Assembly: GCF_018614035.1 (NCBI RefSeq)
Contig: NZ_JAGGPA010000073.1
Coordinates: 1 to 47,340 of the forward strand
Length of the DNA: 47,340 nucleotides
DNA from: Streptomyces sp. ISL-96
GTDB taxonomy: Bacteria > Actinomycetota > Actinomycetes > Streptomycetales > Streptomycetaceae
Direction: 5' to 3'
Below the pieces are notes generated by a model. The model did not search any database. It saw only the letters and a list, made by a program, of their open reading frames with translations, and was not told where the DNA came from. The position numbers and the translations under genes are program-made. Positions 40,493 to 47,340 of this stretch are shown here, in pieces (position 1 is the first letter of the stretch; every line of letters starts with the position of its first letter).

Positions 40493-41832
40493 GGACTGCC
40501 CTCCAGGGGAAGCGTCGCCAGTACTTCGTAACCGCCGCCGGGAAGCGGCCCGTTGGCGAACTCACCGCCCAGCATGGCGGTGCGTTCCCGCATGCCGAGC
40601 AGGCCGTGGCCGGCGCCCTGCGAGGGCTCGGCCGACGCGTCCGGCGCGGTGTTGGTGACCCGTACGGTGAGACCGGTCGCGTGGTATCCGATCTCCACCC
40701 GCGCGTCGGCTCCCGGCGCGTGCCGCATCACGTTGCTGAGCGCCTCCTGCACGATACGGAACGCCGAGAGCTCGACGCCCGGCGGGAGCGGTTGCGGCTC
40801 TCCGGTGGTCCGGACCAAGACCGTGAGCCCGGCGCCGCGCACATTGCCGACCATCTCGTCCAGCTGGTCGAGGGTGGGCTGCGGGGCGTGCCGTACCTCC
40901 TGCGACACGGCGTCCTCGGAGCGCAGTACGCCGAGTACGCGGCGCAGTTCGGTGAGCGCCCCGACGGCGTTCTCCCGTATGCCGACGAGGTTTTCCTTGA
41001 GCTCGTCGGACGGGTTCTCGACCAGGTGGGGGGCAACCTGCGCCTGGATGGAGATGACCGACATGTGGTGGGCGACGACGTCGTGCAGCTCGCGGGCGAT
41101 CCGGTTGCGCTCCTCCAGGAGGGTGCGCCGGCCCCGCTCCTCGGCGGTCATCTCTTCCTGCACGACCAGCTCCGTGCGGGCCACCTGGCGACCGCGCAGC
41201 GAGCCGCCGACCACCACCGCGGCGGTGAGAATTCCGGCGGCGCGGGCGACGCCGGTGAGGTGACCCTGGAGAATGAGCGTGCTGCAGACCAGGCCCGCCA
41301 GCAGACTGATCGTCAGGGCCTCGACCGCGATGCGGGGGCGGACCCGCAACGCCAGCATGAAGAGCACGCCGGCCTGCGCGGCGATCCCGGGGCCGGTCCA
41401 GGGGAACAACGGGTCCCAGGGGAACTGTGAGCCCGGGAGGCCCGCGGCGATCCCGGGGGCGGTCCAGGGGAACACCTCGTCCCGGGGATACCGGGAGCCC
41501 GAGAGCCCCGCGATGACGACCATGGCGACCGTCACCGTCCACCACGCCGGCAGCGGCCGGAACGCCGCGATGACGAGCGCCACCGACTGGGCCCCGCCCA
41601 GCAGCAGGGCGTACCTGGTGCCCAGCCCGTGGCCCCAGTCGAAGGCGAGATCGTTCACGCTTACCACTCCGAGGAGTGCCGCGCAGATCAGCAGCAGCAA
41701 CACGATGACCGGCTGCCACACCAACCAGCCGGGCCGTCCGCTGGGCGGCAGCGGGGCGGCTGCCCCGGTCCACAGGTCATCGCGCAGGTTGCGCGGCACC
41801 GCCCGCACAGCCTTCACCAGCCGCTCCACCAC
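40489..41832 (-). CDS. Sensor histidine kinase (DesK/NarX type)
   Basis: The 447-residue kinase has about five N-terminal membrane helices and a HisKA_3 dimerisation domain (ERNRIARELHDVVAHHMSVI, phospho-histidine in RELHDVVAHH). Its ATPase domain has VQEALSNVMRHAPGA and GHGLLGMRERTAMLGGEF. Between the third and fourth helices lies a loop made of two near-identical 22-residue units (FPWTAPGIAAGLPGS and FPWTGPGIAAQAG versions), from a 66-base tandem duplication. GTG 41832 is chosen because GGGGGGAG precedes it by six bases. It lies 28 bases after the acyltransferase gene. The loop probably faces outside and could take part in sensing. Confidence 0.9.
   Translation of the reverse strand: MVERLVKAVRAVPRNLRDDLWTGAAAPLPPSGRPGWLVWQPVIVLLLLICAALLGVVSVNDLAFDWGHGLGTRYALLLGGAQSVALVIAAFRPLPAWWTVTVAMVVIAGLSGSRYPRDEVFPWTAPGIAAGLPGSQFPWDPLFPWTGPGIAAQAGVLFMLALRVRPRIAVEALTISLLAGLVCSTLILQGHLTGVARAAGILTAAVVVGGSLRGRQVARTELVVQEEMTAEERGRRTLLEERNRIARELHDVVAHHMSVISIQAQVAPHLVENPSDELKENLVGIRENAVGALTELRRVLGVLRSEDAVSQEVRHAPQPTLDQLDEMVGNVRGAGLTVLVRTTGEPQPLPPGVELSAFRIVQEALSNVMRHAPGADARVEIGYHATGLTVRVTNTAPDASAEPSQGAGHGLLGMRERTAMLGGEFANGPLPGGGYEVLATLPLEGSP
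41378..41509. repeat. 66-bp tandem duplication inside the histidine kinase gene
   Basis: Copies at 41378-41443 and 41444-41509 both begin GCGGCGATCCCGGGG and differ by some substitutions, mostly toward the end. Length is an exact multiple of three, so the kinase frame is kept and a 22-residue unit is doubled. Confidence 0.8.
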
Positions 41833-41860
41833 CGTGCTCTCCCCCCTCGCAAGATCCACC

Positions 41861-43024
41861 CTAGGCATTCCGCACCGCCGTCTCTCGGGCGGGACGCCCC
41901 TCGTACACGACCCGGCTGGTCTTTCGCGGCCGCCCTTGTTCGTACGTGTGAAACGCGGCCCAGCACACCCCCAACGCCCCCGCGAACACCGGCAGCCAGA
42001 GCAGCCGGGCGAGGACCCAGCCGGGGCCGTCGGGGACGGTGTGCAGGCCGGGCAGGGCGTCGCCCGCGAGGAGGCCGGTCGCGGTGACCGCCATCATCGC
42101 GGTCTGGTGCCAGAGGAACACCGTCATCGCGGACAGATTGACCAGCGCCACCGCCGCCCAGGCGGCCGGCCGCACGAGCATCCGCCGCAGCGGACCGAGC
42201 AGCAGCATCGCCGCGCCGCACTGGGCGAGGCCGAAGGTCACGGCGGCGAGGGTGGGCGGGTCGAGGTTGGAGATTCCGGCGCCGGGCACCCCGACCATGG
42301 CAGCGGGGTAGCCCGCGAAAGCCACGAGCAGCGCGGTCGCGATCGCGCCCCCGCCCAGCAGCACCCAGCCGGTCGTGCGGCCACTCAGGCCGCCCCGGGC
42401 CCAGGCCGTGCCTACGCAGTACGGGACCAGCCATCCGGCGGCCACATTGATCCAGCCGAGCCACGACGGGCCACCCAGGCCGAACCGCACCAGGTCGACA
42501 TGCAGCACGACCGCGATCGGCCACAGCGGATGCAGCTTCGCCACCAGCGGGGTCACCGCCGTAAGCGCCGCGAAAACCAGCAGGAACCAGAGCGGCGACA
42601 GCACGAGCTTGCACAACGTGCGTACGGTCTCCACGCCGGCCCCGGACACGAGCATCACGCCCGCCGCCACGGCCCACACCACCAGCACGGCGGCGACCGG
42701 CCGGCTCAGCCGGGACGTCCGGGCGGCGAGCCATTGCCCGTACGTCGCGCCCCGGGCGCGGGCGGCGGCGTAACTCTTCGCACCCACCAGCCCGCCCACC
42801 AGGAAGAAGACCGCCAGGGTCTGAAACACCCATGAGACGGCAGTGAGTTGGGGCATGTACCGCAGAGGGCTCGCGGCGCGCACCGTGCCACTGTCGGAGA
42901 TCAGGGCGGTGACCAGCCAGTGGCCCAGCACCACGCCCAGGATGGCAAGGGCGCGCAGCGCGTCGACAGCGCGGTCACGGTCGGGCTCAGTCGCGGAGTC
43001 GATCCGCCGGACGAGGTCACGCAT
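41861..43024 (-). CDS. Acyltransferase 3 family membrane protein
   Basis: The 387-residue protein has about ten membrane spans and the acyltransferase-3 opening DRAVDALRALAILGVVLGHW, with the R/H pair (the H is in GHWLV) needed for acyl transfer. FFLVGGLVGAKSYAAARARG, LSPLWFLLVFAALTAVTPL, MTVFLWHQTAMMAVTATGLL and a C-terminal basic tail follow. Such enzymes O-acetylate or acylate cell-surface sugars or export-linked substrates. ATG 43024 follows GGAGG and overlaps the hydrolase stop by eight bases. The operon places it between a secreted hydrolase and a two-component system, suggesting a cell-envelope modification under feedback control. Confidence 0.87.
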   Translation of the reverse strand: MRDLVRRIDSATEPDRDRAVDALRALAILGVVLGHWLVTALISDSGTVRAASPLRYMPQLTAVSWVFQTLAVFFLVGGLVGAKSYAAARARGATYGQWLAARTSRLSRPVAAVLVVWAVAAGVMLVSGAGVETVRTLCKLVLSPLWFLLVFAALTAVTPLVAKLHPLWPIAVVLHVDLVRFGLGGPSWLGWINVAAGWLVPYCVGTAWARGGLSGRTTGWVLLGGGAIATALLVAFAGYPAAMVGVPGAGISNLDPPTLAAVTFGLAQCGAAMLLLGPLRRMLVRPAAWAAVALVNLSAMTVFLWHQTAMMAVTATGLLAGDALPGLHTVPDGPGWVLARLLWLPVFAGALGVCWAAFHTYEQGRPRKTSRVVYEGRPARETAVRNA

Positions 43025-44012
43025 GACGGGCCTCCTGGGAAGGAAGCTGTCCGGAGACAATCCGGGCCATGTTCTCCAGCGGCACGGAACCGGGCTTGAG
43101 GTAGTCGCTGTGGCCGCCGTCGCCTGCCGCGAAGACCCTGGCGCCGAACTCCGGCGACATCGGGTCGGCCCCCAATCCCACTTGCAGGGAGGTTAGTTGT
43201 AGGCGCCCGTGCGGTAACGCGGCGATCCAGTCGTCGGTGCCCAGGCCGGCCCAGACGGTGGCGCGGGTGCGCAGTGCGGCGGTGTTGTCTCTGCCGGTGC
43301 CGGGGCTGCCGTACAGGACTATGTTCTCGACGTTCGCCATTTCCGTCCCGGAGGCGGCCCGGCCGCAGACCACGGAGCCGTAGGAGTGGCAGAGGAGAGA
43401 GGTACGGGCGGCCGGTCCGGCCGCGCGCAATTCCGCCATGAACCGCCGCAGTGCGGGGGCGGCTTCGTCCGCGCGGCCGGGTGTCAGCACCTCGGGGCTC
43501 ACCGTGCCCGGCGTCTTGTACCCGAGCCAGGCGACGACGGCGGACCTGCCGCCCAGCTCCTGCTGGAGCGCCTCGGCGCCGGCCCGCAGTCGTCCGTACC
43601 GGTCGAGGCTGGTGTCCGAGCCCGGGACCACTACGGCGATCCGCACGGCGCGCGACAGGTCACCGAAGACTTCGGCGGCGCGGCCGCCGTCGCGGCCGTC
43701 AAAGGACAGGAAGTGGCGCGCCGGCTCCGCCATGGCGCGCAGCGCGGCGGCCCGCCGGTGATCCCCGTGGCCGGCGGCCGCTCGCTCGGCGGCGCGGATG
43801 CCGGCGCGGTTGGCGGCGTACCGCTCGGCGAGGGCGCCGGGGGTGGCGGCGCGCAGCGGGGCCAGGACGGCCGGGGCGGGCGCCGGGACAGCGGAGGGGC
43901 GGGCCGCACCCGACACCGGCACGGCCACCGAGGCGGCGACGAGGGCGGCGAGCAGGGCGCGGCGCGGACGGCTGCCGCCGCCGCTGGTGCTGCTGCGTGG
44001 GCGGGACGCCAT
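43017..44012 (-). CDS. Secreted DUF1023-type alpha/beta hydrolase
   Basis: The 331-residue protein starts with a positively charged signal sequence (RRALLAALVAASVAVPVSGA, cleavage near SGA) and has a DUF1023 hydrolase domain: VVVPGSDTSLDRYGRLRAGA, VAWLGYKTPGTVSPEVLTPG, nucleophile elbow LLCHSYGSVVCGRAA, VENIVLYGSPGTG, and a histidine in GDGGHSDYL. It is an alpha/beta hydrolase of unknown substrate, common in Streptomyces secretomes. ATG 44012 is preceded by AAGGAAGG, which is part of one arm of a 13-bp inverted repeat. It is first in an operon with an acyltransferase and a two-component system. Confidence 0.87.
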   Translation of the reverse strand: MASRPRSSTSGGGSRPRRALLAALVAASVAVPVSGAARPSAVPAPAPAVLAPLRAATPGALAERYAANRAGIRAAERAAAGHGDHRRAAALRAMAEPARHFLSFDGRDGGRAAEVFGDLSRAVRIAVVVPGSDTSLDRYGRLRAGAEALQQELGGRSAVVAWLGYKTPGTVSPEVLTPGRADEAAPALRRFMAELRAAGPAARTSLLCHSYGSVVCGRAASGTEMANVENIVLYGSPGTGRDNTAALRTRATVWAGLGTDDWIAALPHGRLQLTSLQVGLGADPMSPEFGARVFAAGDGGHSDYLKPGSVPLENMARIVSGQLPSQEARHA

Positions 44013-44020
44013 GGGGGGTC

Positions 44021-44059
44021 CTTCCTTACCGGATGTCTTTCGTGCTTCCGGTAAGGAAG
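44021..44059. promoter_or_regulatory. 13-bp inverted repeat covering the hydrolase ribosome binding site
   Basis: CTTCCTTACCGGA (44021-44033) and its exact reverse complement (44047-44059) flank a 13-base spacer. On the leftward transcript the arm nearest the gene contains AAGGAAGG, the binding site for the ATG at 44012, so an mRNA hairpin could block translation. Alternatively it is a repressor operator at the promoter. Confidence 0.55.
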
Positions 44060-44149
44060 TTATGGATCACACCTCGTGGTCGGCGTCCCGCCGGGGAGCG
44101 CACCTTGCGCGTAGCTCTCCAGTACTACGGGTAGGGGGCCGCAGGTTCC

Positions 44150-45697
44150 TCAGTGCGCGTTCTCCGTCGGGCGGAGGTCCTTGGGGATCTTCGCCCACGT
44201 CAGCGCCGCCGCCGCGAGCGGCAGTACGGCGGCGAGCAGGAAGGTCGGGGTCATGCCGGCGGTGAAGGCCGCGGAGACCTTTTCGAGCAGTGCGGCGCCC
44301 GCCGGACCGCCGGCCTGTCCGGCCAGGTGCGCGGCTTCGCCCACGGAGTCGCGTACGGACGCCGTCGCCGTGCCGTCCAGGCCGAGCTCGGGCAGATGCG
44401 CCCGGTACAGGGCGGACGCGATACTGCCCAGGATGGCCACGCCCATCGCCGCACCGAGCTCGTAACACGTCTCCTCGATGGCGGCGGCGCCACTGACGTC
44501 GTGTGCGGGGGCCGAGGCCATCAGGGTCACCGAGGCGACCGTGGTCGCGATGCCCACACCGCAGCCGAGTACGGCCAGCGCGAAGGCTATCGACGGGTAG
44601 CCGAGGGTGCCGGTCCGCTGGAGGATCCAGGGCAGTGCGAGGCCCGCGGTCATCAGCAGCAGGCCGCTGCCCAGGACGTGGCGGATCGGGAGCCGGTGCA
44701 TCAGGGCGGGCGTCACCAGGGAGGTGACGACCAGTCCGAGGGGCGCGGGGAGCAGCCGGATGCCGGCCTCCAGCGGGGTGTAGCCCTCGCCGTACTGGAA
44801 CCACTGGGTGATCAGGAACAGCGCCGAACCGAGCGCGATCATCCCGAGGAAGATGGCGGCGGCGGCGATGCTGAACGACCGGCTCGCGAACAGCCGTACC
44901 TGCAACAGCGGCTGGCTCAGCGTCAATTGGCGGCGTACGAACACGGTCAGCGCGACCGCGGCCAGGACCAGCAGCGTCCAGGCGACCGGGTCCGCCGGGC
45001 CGCCCTTGCCGAGCTGCTTGATGCCGCCCGCGAGGGCGAGCATGCCGACGATCGACTGCCCGACGCCCCACCAGTCCCAGCGTCCCTCCCTCGGCTGACG
45101 CGATTCGGGCAGCAGCCACAGGCCGAACCCGATGACGGCCAGCGCGACCGGGATATTGAGCAGGAACGCGGACTGCCAGCCGTTCTTCTCGACGAGCAGA
45201 CCGCCCACCACCGGGCCGAGCGCCATGCCGCCGCCGAAGACCGCGGCCCAGACGGCGTACGCGAAGGCGCGCTCGCGGGCGTCGATGAAGACGTGCCGCA
45301 GGATCGACAGGGTCGTCGGCATGATGGCCGCGCCGCCGACTCCGAGCAGCGCGCGGGAGGCGATGACCTGCCACGGCGCGGTGGCGAAGACGGCGATCAG
45401 CGAGGCGAGCGCGAAGACGCTGAAGCCGATGAGCAGCATGCGCTTGCGTCCCCAGCGGTCGCCGAGCGCACCGGCGGTGACCAGCACACCGGACAGCGCG
45501 AGCGCGTACACGTCGATGATCCACAACTGCTGCACGGAGCTGGGCTGCAGATCGGCGACGAGGGAGGGGAAGGCGACGTTGAGGATCGTGGTGTCCATCG
45601 CGATCAGCAGCAGGCTGCCGGAGAGGATCGTGAGGACGGCCCAGCGCCGGGGATCGAGCTGGGCCCGGGAGTCTGGCCGGGCGGGGGCGGGGTGCAT
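44150..45697 (-). CDS. MFS drug exporter, DHA2 (EmrB/QacA) family
   Basis: The 515-residue protein has 14 membrane spans typical of DHA2 exporters: RRWAVLTILSGSLLLIAMDT and TILNVAFPSLVADLQPS, LSGVLVTAGALGDRWGRKRM (motif A), ASRALLGVGGAAIMPTTLSI, FGGGMALGPVVGGLLVEKNG (motif C), and VSGAAAIEETCYELGAAMGV near the end. ATG 45697 follows AGGA; the in-frame ATG at 45745 lies upstream of that site and overlaps the putative operator region. It is a proton-driven exporter for toxic organic compounds, antibiotics or self-made metabolites. An inverted repeat (45754-45773) upstream suggests control by a TetR-like repressor, but no such gene is next to it. Confidence 0.9.
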   Translation of the reverse strand: MHPAPARPDSRAQLDPRRWAVLTILSGSLLLIAMDTTILNVAFPSLVADLQPSSVQQLWIIDVYALALSGVLVTAGALGDRWGRKRMLLIGFSVFALASLIAVFATAPWQVIASRALLGVGGAAIMPTTLSILRHVFIDARERAFAYAVWAAVFGGGMALGPVVGGLLVEKNGWQSAFLLNIPVALAVIGFGLWLLPESRQPREGRWDWWGVGQSIVGMLALAGGIKQLGKGGPADPVAWTLLVLAAVALTVFVRRQLTLSQPLLQVRLFASRSFSIAAAAIFLGMIALGSALFLITQWFQYGEGYTPLEAGIRLLPAPLGLVVTSLVTPALMHRLPIRHVLGSGLLLMTAGLALPWILQRTGTLGYPSIAFALAVLGCGVGIATTVASVTLMASAPAHDVSGAAAIEETCYELGAAMGVAILGSIASALYRAHLPELGLDGTATASVRDSVGEAAHLAGQAGGPAGAALLEKVSAAFTAGMTPTFLLAAVLPLAAAALTWAKIPKDLRPTENAH

Positions 45698-45753
45698 TGG
45701 GTTCCTGTTCGGGGTCGTGCCGGAGGGTGCCTGCTGACACCGCACGGTCTCGC

Positions 45754-45773
45754 TTGAGACGTCAGTGTCTCAA
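45754..45773. promoter_or_regulatory. Operator-like palindrome upstream of the MFS exporter
   Basis: TTGAGAC-gtcagt-GTCTCAA is a 7+7 inverted repeat with a 6-base centre; an extra GTCTC lies at 45747-45751. Position and form fit a TetR-type repressor site. Confidence 0.5.
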
Positions 45774-45832
45774 ACAAGACGGCGATGCGCACATCCATTC
45801 CCCCGGCGCGACCTTATGTCGCTTTTACGCTC

Positions 45833-45916
45833 TTACGTCGCCGCCGCGTCCCGGAGCGCGTCGAGCAGGCCTTCGGGATGGTGGTTGCCCAGCCCCATCC
45901 GCGGCATCAGCCCGAC
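45833..45916 (-). pseudogene. C-terminal scrap of an unrecognised gene
   Basis: The minus strand ends GLMPRMGLGNHHPEGLLDAL then RDAAAT and TAA, with clean coding third positions for about 26 codons; upstream the frame loses coding character. On the opposite strand, a frame ending REQEEPATEHRLEPAAVDTS (stop near 45980) also looks like a gene end. Two unrelated tails meeting here suggest another deletion site. No family assigned. Confidence 0.35.
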
Positions 45917-46320
45917 ACGTGAGCAGGAGGAACCCGCCACCGAGCACCGGCTAGAGCCGGCTGCGGTGGACACGTCATGAGGGTCGGTGCGGTGCGTGCG
46001 GTGCTGTGGGGAAGCATCTGCGAAGTCCGGGAGGCCTCGGGTGTCCCGGGCGGCCCGGGGAAGCCCTGGAACCCCCGGGCCCGCTGACACGACGTACAGA
46101 AGCCGGGTGCTCCCGATTGCAAAGCAATCGCCTGATCGGGTGCCGGACCTCTTCCGGGTGATCGAACGCCGGATAACAGCCGGGCGTCCCGGTGCGCACC
46201 GGCGGGCACGCCGGAATCGAATCTCTGGCCGAGAGTTCGCCCGGCGCCTCCCGTTACGCGCCTTTGATCAGGCGCGTTGTCCGACCGCCAGTCCGCGTGC
46301 ACTGCGATCCAGGAGGAACC
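45917..46320. other. Intergenic region with two small hairpins
   Basis: No gene is convincing. CGATTGC-aaa-GCAATCG (46114-46130) and ACGCGCCT-ttgatc-AGGCGCGT (46256-46277) are perfect small inverted repeats. The second lies about 45 bases before a well-supported small ORF and could be a terminator or operator. Fragments resembling tRNA arms do not assemble into a tRNA. Confidence 0.4.
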
Positions 46321-46437
46321 ATGTATCCCGTACCCGCTCCCGTTCGTGACGTCGGCGGACATTCCGCGTTCGAGTGCGGCCCCGCCGTGCTCACCCGCCT
46401 CGTGCGCCTGGTTGACGCGACGGACGCCCTCGCATGA
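46321..46437 (+). CDS. 38-residue small protein upstream of a NUDIX gene
   Basis: An excellent AGGAGGAACC site precedes ATG 46321, and the stop overlaps the NUDIX start by four bases (ATGA), so the frame is very likely translated. The peptide reads MYPVPAPVRDVGGHSAFECG then PAVLTRLVRLVDATDALA, with a single cysteine and a short amphipathic C-terminal helix. It has no recognised family. It could be a real small partner, a translational leader for the NUDIX gene, or the 3' end of a shortened gene that happens to keep a start. Confidence 0.55.
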   Translation: MYPVPAPVRDVGGHSAFECGPAVLTRLVRLVDATDALA

Positions 46438-46895
46438 CCGCGACGCGCTACACGAGCGTCGTCGATGTCCTCATTCTGCTCCAGCGTGCGGACGGCCGCG
46501 TTCTGCTCGTGCGCCGCGCCGAGACCGAGTACGCCGGCGGGCTGCTCAGCATCGTCGGGGGCCACTTGGAGCGCGGCGAGTTCGCCGACGACGGGGCACG
46601 GCGTGAGGCCCACGAGGAGGTCGGCGTCGAAATCGACCCGGCGGACACGGAGTTCTGCGGCGCGGCCCACTACTGGGGGCCCGAGGGCGAGCGACGTATC
46701 TGCTTCGCCTTCACCGCCCAGCGCTGGCGCGGCGAACCGTACAACCGGGAGCCTCACAAACACACGGCCCTGGTGTGGGCGGAGCCCGGCAATCCGCCGC
46801 CCGACTGCCACGCGTACTCGACCGCCGTGCTCCGCCAGTTCGTCGTCGGCGGCTCGTTGTACGCCAACATCGCCCACCCGAGGAGGCCGCGTTGA
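46434..46895 (+). CDS. NUDIX hydrolase
   Basis: The 153-residue protein has a complete Nudix box, GGHLERGEFADDGARREAHE followed by EVGV, matching G-x5-E-x7-R-E-U-x-E-E-x-G-U. The preceding strand VLILLQRADGRVLLVRRAET and the later RICFAFTAQRWRGEPYNREP are typical. It hydrolyses a nucleoside-diphosphate-linked compound; relatives range from housecleaning MutT-like enzymes to antibiotic-cluster members, and specificity cannot be told. Start overlaps the upstream small ORF, implying coupled translation. Confidence 0.88.
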   Translation: MTATRYTSVVDVLILLQRADGRVLLVRRAETEYAGGLLSIVGGHLERGEFADDGARREAHEEVGVEIDPADTEFCGAAHYWGPEGERRICFAFTAQRWRGEPYNREPHKHTALVWAEPGNPPPDCHAYSTAVLRQFVVGGSLYANIAHPRRPR

Positions 46896-46993
46896 GCAGG
46901 ACGGGAAGCAGCACCGACGCGGGGGCGGTCTGGGGCAGCGCCCCGGTTCAGTCCCGCGCAGCGGCTTGGAGGGGTGCGGCATAGAATGACCGG

Positions 46994-47320
46994 ATGATCT
47001 TCATTGTCGTCAAGTTCCCCGTAAAGCCCGAGTACGCCGAGGAGTGGCCGGAGCACGTCGCGGCCTTCACCAAGGCCACCAGGGGCGAGCCGGGCAACCT
47101 GTGGTTCGAATGGTCGCGCAGCGTCGAGGACCCGAATACCTACGTGCTTGTCGAGGCGTTCCAGGACGACGCGGCCGCGGCGCACGTCAACTCCGACCAC
47201 TTCAAGGCCGCGTTGGACACGATGCGCCCGCTGGTTCGCCGTACGCCCGAAATCGTCAGCACGACCGTCGAGGGCGCCGACGGGTGGAGCGCGATGGGTG
47301 AACTCAAGATCGACGACTAA
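46994..47320 (+). CDS. ABM-domain (antibiotic biosynthesis monooxygenase-like) protein
   Basis: The 108-residue protein is a dimeric alpha-beta barrel of the ABM/YgiN family: IFIVVKFPVKPEYAEEWPEH, EPGNLWFEWSRSVEDPNTYV, VLVEAFQDDAAAAHVNSDHF and the closing PEIVSTTVEG. Such proteins act on quinones or polyketide intermediates or serve as stress-related accessory enzymes. ATG 46994 lacks a strong binding site. A gap of about 100 bases separates it from the NUDIX gene. Complete within the window. Confidence 0.85.
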   Translation: MIFIVVKFPVKPEYAEEWPEHVAAFTKATRGEPGNLWFEWSRSVEDPNTYVLVEAFQDDAAAAHVNSDHFKAALDTMRPLVRRTPEIVSTTVEGADGWSAMGELKIDD

Positions 47321-47340
47321 GGGCTTGCAGATGATTTACC

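Noticed and set aside
46090..46260. Possible tRNA (GATTGCAAAGC hairpin and a GGAATCGAA stretch like a T-loop)
   Set aside because: Neither strand gives a consistent cloverleaf: the anticodon-like loop has the wrong size and the T-stem bases do not pair.
1..47340. Mobile elements, prophage, CRISPR array or biosynthetic megasynthase
   Set aside because: No transposase, integrase, att-like duplication, regularly spaced repeats or PKS/NRPS domains were found on reading both strands.

Overview
The window is chromosomal DNA of a Streptomyces-type actinomycete. GC content is very high throughout, third codon positions are almost all G or C, GTG starts are common, and the gene families are typical of the genus. 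These include a LacI-controlled rhamnose operon, DhaKLM, a LUD-domain lactate oxidase, DUF1023 and DUF4331 proteins and NarL-type two-component systems. There is no rRNA, intact tRNA, insertion sequence, integrase or CRISPR array.

Layout. (1) 1-584 holds two broken genes joined tail to head: a glyoxalase/VOC gene and a SpoIIE-type phosphatase. (2) 1176-8542 is a stress-tolerance block: a KhtT/KhtU-like K+/H+ antiporter pair, an alpha/beta hydrolase, a lipase-maturation-factor-like membrane protein and Hsp20 on the plus strand, facing a zinc-ribbon thioredoxin, a ClpB remnant and a DUF2267 protein on the minus strand. (3) 8804-12142 carries an alanine:Na+ symporter and NhaA. (4) 12183-22811 is an L-rhamnose locus. 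Leftward run a damaged transporter fusion, rhamnose mutarotase, a chimeric isomerase fragment and a LacI repressor. Rightward run rhaI, a fused aldolase/lactaldehyde dehydrogenase, rhaB and lutABC. Together the rightward genes would take rhamnose to DHAP and pyruvate. Two LacI-type operators lie just downstream of two divergent promoters. (5) 22859-25592 has a DUF488 protein and dhaKLM. (6) 25673-32531 has a large secreted phosphodiester glycosidase/phosphoesterase, a QsuB-like dehydroshikimate dehydratase with an aroE scrap before it, and a DUF4331 protein. (7) 32910-39814 has a MurE paralogue, CorA, an amidohydrolase, an NCS1 permease and a divergent TetR with a perfect 17-bp-arm operator. 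(8) 39824-44012 is a four-gene leftward operon: secreted DUF1023 hydrolase, membrane acyltransferase, histidine kinase, response regulator. (9) 44150-47320 has an MFS exporter, gene scraps, a 38-codon ORF, a NUDIX hydrolase and an ABM-domain protein.

Two themes stand out. First, the block at 1176-8542 shares its functional core (small Hsp, thioredoxin, Clp ATPase, CPA2 antiporter) with the proteobacterial transmissible locus of stress tolerance, but in an actinomycete setting with extra partners. Second, the window has an unusual number of clean gene-in-gene junctions: VOC::SpoIIE, PH-like::ClpB, signal peptide::isomerase, rhaT::rhaS, an aroE tail, and orphan fragments near 32.7 and 45.9 kb. 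They look like repeated large deletions, real or from assembly, inside otherwise well-kept operons. All function calls rest on motifs and family resemblance read by eye; no database search was run.
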